Shown in pieces: positions 6,653 to 14,905 of a DNA stretch of 26,452 nt (position 1 is its first letter; every line of letters starts with the position of its first letter). The stretch comes from DASTPP01 sp035762175. Lineage in GTDB: Bacteria; Myxococcota_A; Polyangia; Polyangiales; Polyangiaceae. A model generated the notes under the pieces. That model was not told the DNA's origin. It was given only the letters and a program-made list of their open reading frames with translations, and searched no databases. The DNA is taken from positions 1 through 26,452 of the forward strand of contig DASTPP010000173.1 of assembly GCA_035762175.1 (NCBI GenBank). Direction: 5' to 3'. The position numbers and the translations under genes were made by a program.

Positions 6653-7684
6653 GTGGCGAAGTCCCCCCTTGAGCAGGTCAAAGAGAAGTTCGGCGACAAG
6701 ACCAAGCTGGTCGCGGCCATCCGTCAGCTCGCGGGCGAAGAGCTCTGGCTGAATCGGGCGAACGAGAGCAAGGGCCTCGATCACGTGTCGAACTCGAAGC
6801 TCCTCAAGCTGCACGCGACGTTTTCGGCCGTCAAAGACGCCTTCGGCTCGCGCGACAAGCTCGTCTCGGCCATCACCGAGCTCGAGGGGCGCGCGAAAGA
6901 CGAGGGCTACGGCAAGCGCCTCTCGGCCTGGCCCGTGCCCCGCCTCTACGACCACTTCCGCAGCTCGAAGCGGCGCATCGAGGCGGCCCGCAAGGCGGCC
7001 GAGGCCAAGAAAGCGGGCCCGCCGGCGGCCGACGCGGCGCCCAAGGCCGCCAAGGCCGCCCCCAAGAAGGCGACCGAGAAGGCGAAGACGACCAAGGCGC
7101 CGGCCGCGAAGAAGGCGACGACCAAGAAGGCGACGCTGACGCCCGCGGCGGCGCGGGCCGCGGCCGCGAAGAAGAAGTCGAACCGGTTAGAGCGGCCCTG
7201 CTTGGGGCGGCCCGGGGGGTTAACCCAGGTCAAGCCTGGGCGGCGCCCCCAGGGCCCCTTCCGGGCCGCATCAAGCGCGGTCGGTCGTCGCCCACCCCTC
7301 AGCCCCCCTCGACCAGGGCGTAGAGCAGGCCGTCGCCGCCGCCCGCGTAGAGGCGGCCGTCGGCGGCGAGCACGACGGTCGCGTCGATGTCGCCGCCGAG
7401 CGCGGCCCGCCAGGCGAGCTCGCCGCCGGGCCCGAGGGCGTAGAGCGCGTCGTCGTGGGCGCCGAAGACGAGCGTGCCCTCGCGGTCTTCGAGCGGCGCG
7501 CCGTGCACGCCGACCTCGGCCGAGCCGGCCCGCCCGAGCGCGAAGCGAAAGCGCGGCGCGCCGTCGTCGGGCGCGAGCGCGACGAGCGCCGGCTCGGGGC
7601 CGTAGGTGCCCGCGAACACGGTGCCGTCGCGGCCGAGCCCGAGGGGCCCTCGCACCTTGCCGCCGGCCACGCGGCGCCACTTGA
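6653..7684 (+). CDS. Protein with histone-H1-like Lys/Ala tail; 3' end uncertain
   Basis: The GTG at 6653 follows GGAGG with a 6-base gap. Residues 1-105 look like a helical domain with two similar halves, each with KxFGxxxKLVxAIxxL (KEKFGDKTKLVAAIRQL and KDAFGSRDKLVSAITEL), then an Arg-rich segment. Residues about 115-180 are the Lys/Ala/Pro-rich tail (AAPKKATEKAKTTKAPAAKK) characteristic of H1-like bacterial proteins that coat DNA. I infer a nucleoid-associated role. Coding character stops near KKKSNR (about 7185), but the frame stays open to a TGA at 7682, running 386 bases antisense into the PQQ gene. A TAG at 7188-7190 is one frame away, so a frameshift or a real extension are both possible. 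Confidence 0.7.
   Translation: MAKSPLEQVKEKFGDKTKLVAAIRQLAGEELWLNRANESKGLDHVSNSKLLKLHATFSAVKDAFGSRDKLVSAITELEGRAKDEGYGKRLSAWPVPRLYDHFRSSKRRIEAARKAAEAKKAGPPAADAAPKAAKAAPKKATEKAKTTKAPAAKKATTKKATLTPAAARAAAAKKKSNRLERPCLGRPGGLTQVKPGRRPQGPFRAASSAVGRRPPLSPPRPGRRAGRRRRPRRGGRRRRARRSRRCRRRARPARRARRRARGRRARRRGRRRRACPRGLRAARRARRPRPSRPARARSESAARRRRARARRAPARGRRCPRTRCRRGRARGALAPCRRPRGAT
7224..7240. terminator. Hairpin between convergent genes
   Basis: CCCAGG and CCTGGG form a 6-bp stem around TCAAG. It sits where the H1-like gene should end and before the end of the PQQ-repeat gene at 7299, the usual place for a two-way terminator. There is no T-run on either strand, so this is a weak call. Confidence 0.3.
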
Positions 7685-8579
7685 GCGCGCCCGTCGCGAG
7701 CTCGAGGGCGACGATCTCGGCGCCGTCGGTGCCCGCGTACACGACGCCGCCCTCGCCGATGACCGGCGCCGCGTCGACGTCGGCCCCGGCGTCGAAGGCC
7801 CAGCGCACGCGCCCCTCGGCCGAGAGCGCCGTCACCTGGTGCGCCTGATCGCCGATCACGATCGTGCCGTCGTCGGCGACCGCGGGCGAGGCGAAGATCT
7901 TCTTCTTCGCCTTGTAGCGCCAGCGCACCGTGCCGTCGCGGCGCACCGCGATGAGCTGCGGCCCGGCCGCGAAGACCGCCCCCTCGCCGAGCGGCGCGGG
8001 GGCCGTGTCGGCGTCCTGCTCGGTGCTCAGTTTCCAGCGCAGGGCGCCGCTCGCGGCGTCGAGCGCGACGAGGGCGCCGCCGTCGACCCCCACGAGGACG
8101 AGCTCGCCCAGCACGAGGGGGCTGCCGTAGAGCCGCTCTTTCAGCTCGGTCACCCACGCCGGGCGGCCCTCGGGCCCGAGCGCCGCGAGCCGCCCCGAGA
8201 GCGACGCCACGACGACCCGATCGCCGGCGAGCACGGGGGCCGCGACGACGGGGCCGCCGGTGTCGTACGTCCAGGCGACGCGGGGGCGGCGGGGCGCGGC
8301 GAAGGGGCTACGGTTGGTGCGGCGGGCGTCGAGGTGCAGCATGGCCGGCGGGCCGGGCCGGACCGAGCCCGTCGGCGCCCCCCGGGCGGCCGAGGGGGGG
8401 GCCTTGGGGGTGGCCTGGGGGGCGCTCGAGGCTTCAGCAGGGCTGTAAACCTGCAGCGTTGGCTTGTTCGCCGCGTTGTGGCGGGAACGCAGCCCGAGCA
8501 AAAGCGCCACAAGGGCTGTAGCGCCGAGGGCGAGCAGGAGGGGGGGCGGGGCGTGGGGGCGGTAGGCGCCCGAGCTCAC
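7299..8579 (-). CDS. Membrane-anchored PQQ-like beta-propeller protein
   Basis: The protein has 426 aa. An N-terminal hydrophobic segment (residues 12-30) anchors it, followed by an Ala/Pro-rich linker to about residue 85. The rest consists of repeating blades of the PQQ-enzyme/WD40-like type, with recurring motifs such as G.VVAAPVLAGDRVVVASLSGRLAAL, DGGALVALDAASGALRWKL, GGVVYAGTDGAEIVALE and DGRLYAGGGDGLLYAL, enough for about seven blades. The spacing suits a closed propeller. No active-site residues of quinoprotein dehydrogenases are evident, so a binding or scaffolding role outside the cytoplasmic membrane (as in BamB-like proteins) is more likely. Its GTG start overlaps the TGA of the preceding gene (GTGA), so it belongs to the ftsK operon. 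Confidence 0.85.
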   Translation of the reverse strand: MSSGAYRPHAPPPLLLALGATALVALLLGLRSRHNAANKPTLQVYSPAEASSAPQATPKAPPSAARGAPTGSVRPGPPAMLHLDARRTNRSPFAAPRRPRVAWTYDTGGPVVAAPVLAGDRVVVASLSGRLAALGPEGRPAWVTELKERLYGSPLVLGELVLVGVDGGALVALDAASGALRWKLSTEQDADTAPAPLGEGAVFAAGPQLIAVRRDGTVRWRYKAKKKIFASPAVADDGTIVIGDQAHQVTALSAEGRVRWAFDAGADVDAAPVIGEGGVVYAGTDGAEIVALELATGALKWRRVAGGKVRGPLGLGRDGTVFAGTYGPEPALVALAPDDGAPRFRFALGRAGSAEVGVHGAPLEDREGTLVFGAHDDALYALGPGGELAWRAALGGDIDATVVLAADGRLYAGGGDGLLYALVEGG

Positions 8580-8932
8580 CCGCAGCGACCGTGGCGGCTC
8601 GAAAAGCGGTCTTTCATGATGACGAGACCGCGTTGACAGGGCGAATCGGCCTGCGAGCGCCGGGCGAGCTTGCCCATCAGGCCCATCGCCTCCGCCCGCA
8701 GGGAGGCGGGGAAGGCGGGAGCGTGCAGGAGCTGGGCGAGCTCGGCCATGAGCTGGGTGCGCCGGGCCTGGTCGTCTTGATCGAGCTCGACCCGCTCGAC
8801 GAGCAGGTACCAGGCGCGCAGGACGGGGCCCGCGCTGGTACCGGAGGCGGGGGAAGAGTTGGCCGAATCACCTGATGATGCCAGGGGGGCGAGGGAGGCA
8901 ACAGGCGAGTGGCCGACCTTACGTCTCGGCAT
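8576..8932 (-). CDS. Hypothetical protein, 118 aa
   Basis: I do not recognise this protein. It lies between ftsK and the PQQ-repeat gene, starting 35 bases after the ftsK stop and overlapping the next start by GTGA, so it is very probably part of the same operon. Residues 1-35 are Ser/Ala/Pro-rich and probably disordered. Residues 38-95 are helical and charged (LLVERVELDQDDQARRTQLMAELAQLLHAP). Two cysteines occur near the C-terminus. The ribosome-binding site before the ATG is weak, which suits translation coupled to ftsK. Confidence 0.65.
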   Translation of the reverse strand: MPRRKVGHSPVASLAPLASSGDSANSSPASGTSAGPVLRAWYLLVERVELDQDDQARRTQLMAELAQLLHAPAFPASLRAEAMGLMGKLARRSQADSPCQRGLVIMKDRFSSRHGRCG

Positions 8933-8967
8933 GTTTTTTGCTCAGTCTTCGGGGGCGAAATCGCGGG

Positions 8968-11900
8968 TCAGAGCGGATCGATAAGCACTTCTCGGTCGCG
9001 TGCGCCATGGGCGGGGCCGACGAGGCCGCGCTTTTCCATCGCTTCGACGATTTTGGCGGCGCGGTTGTAGCCTAGACCGAGCTTGCGTTGAAGCCAGGAA
9101 GTCGAGCAGCGGCGGGTTTCGGCGACGATTCGGACGGCGTCGTCGTACCTGGGGTCGAGTTCGCCGTCGTCGTCGGAGGCCGCCCCGCCCTCGTCGTCGT
9201 CGCGGGGCTTGAGAATGTTCTCGTCATAGACGGGCTCGCCCTGGGCGCGCAAAAAGTCGGTGACGCGCTGCACCTCTTCTTCGCTAATGAACGGGCACTG
9301 CACCCGGCGCGTTTCGTTGGTGCCGTTCAACTTGACGAGCATGTCGCCGCGGCCGAGCAGGTGCTCGGCGCCCTGCTCGTCGAGAATGGTGCGCGAGTCG
9401 ACCCGCTGCGCCACCCGGAAGGCCACGCGCGTCGGGAAGTTCGCCTTGATCATGCCCGTGATGACGTCGACGCTCGGCCGCTGCGTCGCCAAGATGACGT
9501 GCATGCCGGCGGCGCGCGCCTTCTGGGCGAGGCGGGCGACGGCGGCCTCGACGTCTTTGCCCTGCTGCATCATCAGGTCGGCGAACTCGTCGACCACGAT
9601 GACGATGAAGGGCAGCGGCTCGGGCGGCGGGGGGGGCTCGCGGCCGGGGCCGACCTCGACGAAGACGCCGTCGTCGGTCGTCATCGACGAGGCGGGCTGC
9701 GGCGGCCGGTAGGCCTTGACCTCGCCCCGGCGCGCCCGCGCGACCCAGGCGTTGTAGGTGCCGATGTTCTTCGTGCCGGCGTGGGCGAAGAGCTGGTAGC
9801 GCCGCTCCATCTCGTCGACGGCCCACTTGAGGGCCGTCGACGCCTGCTTCATGTCGGTCACCACCGGCAGCAGCATGTGGGGTATGCGATCGAAGGGCGC
9901 GAGCTCGACCACCTTCGGGTCGATCATTAGCATGCGCAGCTCGTCCGGGCCGCGCCGCGTCAGCAGGCTCGTCAGCATGACGTTGAGCCCGACGCTCTTG
10001 CCCGCGCCGGTCGCGCCCGCGACGATGACGTGGGGCATCGACGCGAGGTCGGCGTAGAAGGGCGAGCCGACGATGTCGCGGCCGAGCACCACCGGCAGCG
10101 GCGCGCCCATGTCGCGGAAGCGCCGATCTTCGACGAGCTCGCGCAAATTGACCGGAATGCGCTCGCGGTTCGGAAGCTCGAAGCCGATGCGGCTCTTGCC
10201 CGGGATGGGCGCGATGATGCGCACCGTGCACGAGAGGCCGAGCGCCAGATCGTCGACCAGGCTCGCCACCTTGCTCACCTTGGTGCCCTCCGCCGGAATG
10301 ACCTCGAAGGTCGACACCGTCGGCCCCGTGTGGATGTCGGCCACCGCGCCCTTTACGCCGTAGTTGGCCAGAACCTTCTCGAGCTCGCGCGCGCGGGCGA
10401 GCAGCGCCTCCGGCTCTTCGCGGGGCGTCGTGGCCGGCGGCGGCTCGAGCAGCGCCGGCCCCGGCAGGCGGAAGCCCTGCCCGAACGCCGGCACCACCAC
10501 CGCCCGCTCGGGCGCCCTCGCCGCCGGGGCCTTGACCTCCGGCGCCTTGATCTCCGGCGCCCTCGCCTCCGCCGCCCGCGGCTCGGGCGCCCTCGCCTCC
10601 GCCGCCCGCGGCTCGGGGGCTCGCACTTCGGCCAGCCTCGCGTCCGGGGCCCGCAGGTCGGCCGCCCTCGGCTCGGGGGCTCGCAGGTCGGCCGCCCGCG
10701 GCTCGGGGGCTCGCAGGTCGGCCGCCCGCGGCTCGGGGGCCCGCACCTCGGCCGCCCTCGCTTCCGGTGCCCTCGACTCTGGTGCCCTCGCCTCCGGTGC
10801 CCTCGCTTCCGACGCCGCCGGCCGCGCTTCGCGCCCTCGCGCCTCAGGCTCCTTTGCGTCGGCAAACCTCGGGTCGGCAACCCTCGCGTCGGCAAGCCTT
10901 GCGTCGGACAGCCTCGCCCCGGGCAGCTTCGCTTCCGACGCCTTGGCTTCGGGCAGCCTCGCTTCCGGCGCTCTCGTCTCGAGCGGGCGCTCGTCCGATG
11001 CCTTCGTTTCTGGGGCCCTCGCCTCGAACGCCTTCGCCTCCGGCGCCCTTGCTCCGGGCAACCTGGCGTCTTGCGCCTTGGCCTCCGCCGCCTTTGTCTC
11101 GGGCAGCCTCGGCTCGGGCGCCGGCCGCCGCGCGGCGACGGGGCGCGCCCTGGCCGCCCCGCTCGCGGCGCCTTGCGCGGCCTCGCCCTCGCTCGCGTCG
11201 TGGTGCTCGTCCGCGTGAGCTTCGACCTCGCCCAGATCACGACGCCCGCCCGAGCCGGCGTTCGCGCGTCCGGGCGCCGCGCCGCCCCCGCGCTCGGCGG
11301 AAGCCGCGGGCGCCGCCTGGCGCGGCGAGGGCTGTGCCGAGTTCGAGCCCCGCTCGGACCCCAGCGAGGGCGTGTCGCCGCGCTCGAAGAGGGCGTCCGA
11401 GGCGTCGTCGGCTTCGCCGAAGGGCGAGAGGGCGCCCTCGTCGGCCTTCTCGTCTCGCTTCGCGCGGGGCGCCGGCAGGGCCTTGCGTTCGACCGAGGTG
11501 GCCTCGACGCCGCGCTCGGCGAGCGTAGCGGTCGGCTTGCGATCGGGGGGGGAAGACGCCAGAGACCTCCGCTCGATGGCGGGAGAAGCTTGCGGCCTCG
11601 GCTCGGCGAGCGGGGCCGTCTGGGGCCTCGGCTCGAGGGCTGGGGCCGCCTGGGGCTTCGGCTCGAGGGCCGGCGAGGGCATCGCCTTGCGCTCGGGGGC
11701 CGAGGCCGGCGGCGATCTGCGCTCGGCGGTGGCGGCCGAGCCCTTGGGGGCGCCGGCGCGCCCGGCGTCGGGCAGGGGCGTTTCGAGATCGCGGTCTCGC
11801 CGCAGGGGTGCGGGCGGGTCGGCCGTGGGCGTCTCGGGGGTCGGCTCGGCGAGGGGCTTCGGCGCGTGCATCGGGCCGTGGGTGATGCGGGGGCCGACGG

Positions 11901-13044
11901 CGACCGAAGGCAGGGTGCGCCCCGGCGGGGCCGAGGAAGCGGCGGCGGCGAGATCTTCGCCCGAATGAATGACGGGGACGGGCGGCGGGCGGTCGTCGGT
12001 GGCCGGGCGCGATTCGTCGGCGTCGGGCGCGGCGGCCAGGGCGGCGCGGGCGCGACCGGCGCGGGGCACGGCGGCGAGGACGGGCGAGGGGGCGGCCGGC
12101 GCGGCGGTGAGGACGGGCGAGGGGGCGGCCGGCGCGGCGGCCGGCGCGGCGGGCTGGGGCTCGGGCTCGTCCGAGCGGGCCCGCGCGCGAGACCGCCGCG
12201 GGGGCGCGGCCTCGGCCGGGTTGCCCGAGGCGGGCTGGACGGGCGGGGCGCTGCTGGCTTTGAGGGCGGCGTCGCCGGCGGGGGGGGTGCTGGCGTCGCG
12301 GCCCCAGGTTCCCTCGCGGGCCCAGGTGGGTGGGCTTCGATCGGAGAGGGGGGTGGCGGGGCCCGTGGCTGTGGCTCCGACTTCGACGGGGGTCGCCGCC
12401 CATTGCCGCACCCAGGCCGAGAGTGCGCGCAGGTAGGTAACGAGCCAGTGGGCGGCGCGTGTGACAAAACGGCGTGCTTCTTCGAGCCAAGCCGTGAGCG
12501 AGAGCGACGAGCGGCCAATGAGAATCAGCCCGACGGCCGTAAGGCCAACCAGGAAGGAGCCGAGGGTGGAGAAGAGAGACCGAAGGAGCTCGCCGAAGAG
12601 CTCTCCGAGCGAGCCGCCGGCGGCGAGCGCGCCGAAGGCGCGGGCGTCGGGGGCGGCGACGTGGACGAGCGCGGCGGCGATGAGCGCGATGAGGACGTCG
12701 CCGGCCAGGCGGGCGAGCGTGGCGCTCGAGCTGCGGGCGCGCAGCAGGGGCCAGGCGAGCAGGGCCAGCTCGAGCACGACGGCCCAGGCGACGACGCCCA
12801 GGGTGCCGGCGAGGGCGGAGGCGAGCGAGGCGCCGACGGGGCCGACCCAGTCGGGGCCGTGGGCCTCGGGCCGGGCCGGGTTCGCCTCGAAGCTGGCGAG
12901 GGCCAGGGCGGCGAAGGCGGCGGTGGCGGCGAGCAAGAGCGCGGCGGCTTCGCGGCCGCGGCCCGAGGCGCCGGTGAGAGCTCGGGGGGGGGCGGCGCCC
13001 GAGGCGTCCGGGCCCCGGCGGGGTAGAAAGAGCGGCGTCGGCAT
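8968..13044 (-). CDS. ftsK: DNA translocase FtsK with very long linker
   Basis: FtsK is a septum-anchored, ATP-driven hexameric pump that clears and aligns chromosome ends at division. This 1358-aa version has about four membrane segments in residues 30-200 and a disordered linker to about 900. The alpha/beta motor follows, with Walker A GATGAGKS (residues 1010-1017) and Walker B IVIVVDEFADL (near 1150), ATQRPSVDVITG and ILDEQGAEHLLGRGDML. The last 70 residues form the winged-helix gamma domain (DAVRIVAETRRCSTSWLQRKLGLGYNRA) that reads KOPS-type polarity sites. The ATG at 13044 is preceded by weak ribosome-binding sequence. The linker is about three times the length seen in typical family members and contains degenerate Arg-Ala-Pro-Glu repeats. 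Confidence 0.96.
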   Translation of the reverse strand: MPTPLFLPRRGPDASGAAPPRALTGASGRGREAAALLLAATAAFAALALASFEANPARPEAHGPDWVGPVGASLASALAGTLGVVAWAVVLELALLAWPLLRARSSSATLARLAGDVLIALIAAALVHVAAPDARAFGALAAGGSLGELFGELLRSLFSTLGSFLVGLTAVGLILIGRSSLSLTAWLEEARRFVTRAAHWLVTYLRALSAWVRQWAATPVEVGATATGPATPLSDRSPPTWAREGTWGRDASTPPAGDAALKASSAPPVQPASGNPAEAAPPRRSRARARSDEPEPQPAAPAAAPAAPSPVLTAAPAAPSPVLAAVPRAGRARAALAAAPDADESRPATDDRPPPVPVIHSGEDLAAAASSAPPGRTLPSVAVGPRITHGPMHAPKPLAEPTPETPTADPPAPLRRDRDLETPLPDAGRAGAPKGSAATAERRSPPASAPERKAMPSPALEPKPQAAPALEPRPQTAPLAEPRPQASPAIERRSLASSPPDRKPTATLAERGVEATSVERKALPAPRAKRDEKADEGALSPFGEADDASDALFERGDTPSLGSERGSNSAQPSPRQAAPAASAERGGGAAPGRANAGSGGRRDLGEVEAHADEHHDASEGEAAQGAASGAARARPVAARRPAPEPRLPETKAAEAKAQDARLPGARAPEAKAFEARAPETKASDERPLETRAPEARLPEAKASEAKLPGARLSDARLADARVADPRFADAKEPEARGREARPAASEARAPEARAPESRAPEARAAEVRAPEPRAADLRAPEPRAADLRAPEPRAADLRAPDARLAEVRAPEPRAAEARAPEPRAAEARAPEIKAPEVKAPAARAPERAVVVPAFGQGFRLPGPALLEPPPATTPREEPEALLARARELEKVLANYGVKGAVADIHTGPTVSTFEVIPAEGTKVSKVASLVDDLALGLSCTVRIIAPIPGKSRIGFELPNRERIPVNLRELVEDRRFRDMGAPLPVVLGRDIVGSPFYADLASMPHVIVAGATGAGKSVGLNVMLTSLLTRRGPDELRMLMIDPKVVELAPFDRIPHMLLPVVTDMKQASTALKWAVDEMERRYQLFAHAGTKNIGTYNAWVARARRGEVKAYRPPQPASSMTTDDGVFVEVGPGREPPPPPEPLPFIVIVVDEFADLMMQQGKDVEAAVARLAQKARAAGMHVILATQRPSVDVITGMIKANFPTRVAFRVAQRVDSRTILDEQGAEHLLGRGDMLVKLNGTNETRRVQCPFISEEEVQRVTDFLRAQGEPVYDENILKPRDDDEGGAASDDDGELDPRYDDAVRIVAETRRCSTSWLQRKLGLGYNRAAKIVEAMEKRGLVGPAHGARDREVLIDPL
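10550..11110 (-). repeat. ftsK: Degenerate RAPE-type repeats in the FtsK linker
   Basis: This coding repeat gives residues of about 645-832 of FtsK, with 5- to 10-residue units built on (A/D)xRAPE. Three near-identical 30-bp units lie at 10661-10750 and encode the decapeptide LRAPEPRAAD. The region is Ala/Pro/Glu/Arg-rich and expected to be disordered. Reading frame is kept throughout, so slippage in whole-codon steps is the likely origin. Confidence 0.8.
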
Positions 13045-13151
13045 GGCTCAGCCCGGAAGGGGCCGAACCTTGGGGGGCGGGTCGGCCGAGGGCCAAGTTC
13101 TTGACGACAAGGTGCGCGCCGGGGCGGGGCGGGGCGGCGGGGGCAAGGACG

Positions 13152-13181
13152 TTGAGAAACGGGAAGGCGGTCGGCTATGGT
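13152..13181 (+). promoter_or_regulatory. Putative promoter of the large lipoprotein gene
   Basis: TTGAGA (13152-13157) and TATGGT (13176-13181) with an 18-bp spacer form a plausible sigma70-type promoter about 50 bases before the ATG at 13232. The region also serves the divergent ftsK gene, for which I see no clear promoter. Confidence 0.4.
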
Positions 13182-13231
13182 GGGCTCTGGCCCGGCCGGC
13201 CTGCAAAGCGCCGTCCCGGGAGCGAGGCACG

Positions 13232-14854
13232 ATGAGCGACGAACGAAGCCGTGGGTCTGTCCTGCGTTGCCTTTGGGCCGGCGCGCTCTTCGGCCTGCTC
13301 GTGGGGGCGAGCGGCTGCCGCGTGACGCAAGACGACATTCAGCGCTGGGAGCGCACGGAGATGGGCCCGGTCAAGCTCGTCGCCGTCGTCAAGCACGACA
13401 AGTACGACCTGCCCCTGCGACGCGACGCGGCGATCGGGCTCTTGCGCATGCGGCCGAGAAACGGGCAGCGGCTCGGCATCCAGTGCGAGACGCGGCTCGA
13501 CCGCGACCTGCCGGCGGTCTGCGTGCAAGAGGCGCTGGCGTCGCTGCCGCCCGACGAGCGGCGGCGGCTGGTGGGCGAGCTGGTGCCGGTGCTGGTGACC
13601 GAGATGGGCAAGCCGGCGCCGGCCGAGGGGGCGAACGGCCTGGCGCCGCCCGACCCGAGCGTGCCCTACAAAGACGGGGCGTTCGCCATCTTGACCTACG
13701 ACAAGGCGCCGCTCGTGCTCGACGAAGAGCAGCGCAAGGCGCTGCGCGGGGCGCTCGTCAAGTGGGCGACGAGCGACTTCGAGCGGCGGCTCGCGATCAC
13801 CTCGCAGGCCTTCGGGCCCGAGCAGATCTTGCGGCAGTTCGGCGCCGAGTCGGCCCCCGGGCTCATCGCGCACATTCGCACCGACGGCGCGTACGACAAG
13901 GCCGCGAACCTCGTCGCGGACGTCGGCGACCAGGCCACGAAAGACCAGGCGTCGCAGAAGCTGGTCGAGCTCGCGAAGTACACCGAGAGCCAGGCCTGGG
14001 TCGACAAGACCAAGCCCCAGGTGCAGGCCTCGAACAAGGCGGCCGGCTACAACGTCGAGGGCGACAAGCTCGAGAAGCAGGTCCGCGACTTCCAAGAAGA
14101 GCAGCTCATCAAGGTCTACGCCTCGATGAAGCGCGTGGGCGGCCGCACGGCGGTCGACTACCTGCTCGGCGTGGCGACCGACCCGAAGCGGTCCGAGAAG
14201 CGGCGGCTCGCGGCGCTCGCGGCGCTCGAGGGGCGCCTCGACCGCAACAACCAGAACGACGTGCAGCGCATCATGACGATCGCCTCGGCCGAAGACACGC
14301 CCGACGCGATCCGCGACCTGGCGTTCCAGCGGGTCGGCGAGCTGCCGCGCGAGCTGGTCGCGGGCAAGCTCTACGAGCTCTTCGCGAGCCCGATCGCGGC
14401 CAAGAAATGGAAGATCCGCTGGGTGGCCGCGTCCACCGTGCTGAAGATGTCGTCCGCGAAGGACGTGCCCGAGTTCCTGGGCCGGCTGCCGGGCGGCAAC
14501 GCGCCGGGCTTCGCGATGAGCGAGCCGCTGACGTACGGCGACCAGATCGGCAAGATGAACCCGCCGGCCCCGCGCGACGCGGTGCTCGGGCACCTGCGCC
14601 AGGGCACGCTCGCGCAGCGGCTGACCGCGATCGGCTACCTGTACGCGCACGGCAAGGCGGCCGACGCGGCGCTGCTCGCCCCCCTCGAAGACGACAAGAC
14701 GGCGCTGCCGAAGGTCGAAGACCCCGAGGGCAAGTGGCAGTGCGGCGTGGCGAAGCCGGGCGGCAAGCCCGGCGAGACCGAGATGCACGAGACGACGACG
14801 GTCGGCGACTTCGTCAAGACCTGCGTCACGCCCGTCGTGCGCGCGCGCAAGTGA
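13232..14854 (+). CDS. Large putative lipoprotein, 540 aa
   Basis: The ATG at 13232 follows GCGAGG by 8 bases. Residues 10-28 are hydrophobic and end in LVGASGC, so Cys29 is a good candidate for lipidation. No named domain is evident. The body is helical and suggests HEAT-like repeats: DAAIGLLRMRPRNG, RAVDYLL-like segments (GRTAVDYLLGVATDPKRSEKRRLAALAALEGRL) and VAASTVLKMSSAKDVPEFLGRL. This arrangement of short paired helices is typical of proteins that scaffold others. A charged stretch around residues 265-300 could be a coiled coil. It is read away from ftsK and is followed on the same strand by the FHA gene after 51 bases. Confidence 0.82.
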   Translation: MSDERSRGSVLRCLWAGALFGLLVGASGCRVTQDDIQRWERTEMGPVKLVAVVKHDKYDLPLRRDAAIGLLRMRPRNGQRLGIQCETRLDRDLPAVCVQEALASLPPDERRRLVGELVPVLVTEMGKPAPAEGANGLAPPDPSVPYKDGAFAILTYDKAPLVLDEEQRKALRGALVKWATSDFERRLAITSQAFGPEQILRQFGAESAPGLIAHIRTDGAYDKAANLVADVGDQATKDQASQKLVELAKYTESQAWVDKTKPQVQASNKAAGYNVEGDKLEKQVRDFQEEQLIKVYASMKRVGGRTAVDYLLGVATDPKRSEKRRLAALAALEGRLDRNNQNDVQRIMTIASAEDTPDAIRDLAFQRVGELPRELVAGKLYELFASPIAAKKWKIRWVAASTVLKMSSAKDVPEFLGRLPGGNAPGFAMSEPLTYGDQIGKMNPPAPRDAVLGHLRQGTLAQRLTAIGYLYAHGKAADAALLAPLEDDKTALPKVEDPEGKWQCGVAKPGGKPGETEMHETTTVGDFVKTCVTPVVRARK

Positions 14855-14905
14855 GCCGCGCCCGCCCCCCGTTTTGACCCGGCCCCCCTGCGTTAGCGCC
14901 CCGCG

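Noticed and set aside
7221..7223. TAA as the natural stop of the H1-like gene
   Set aside because: It is out of frame with the coding sequence (TTA ACC is read), so it would need a frameshift.
10030..13026. 998-residue plus-strand open frame opposite ftsK
   Set aside because: It mirrors the repeats of the FtsK linker and motor, has no ribosome-binding site of note and low-complexity content.
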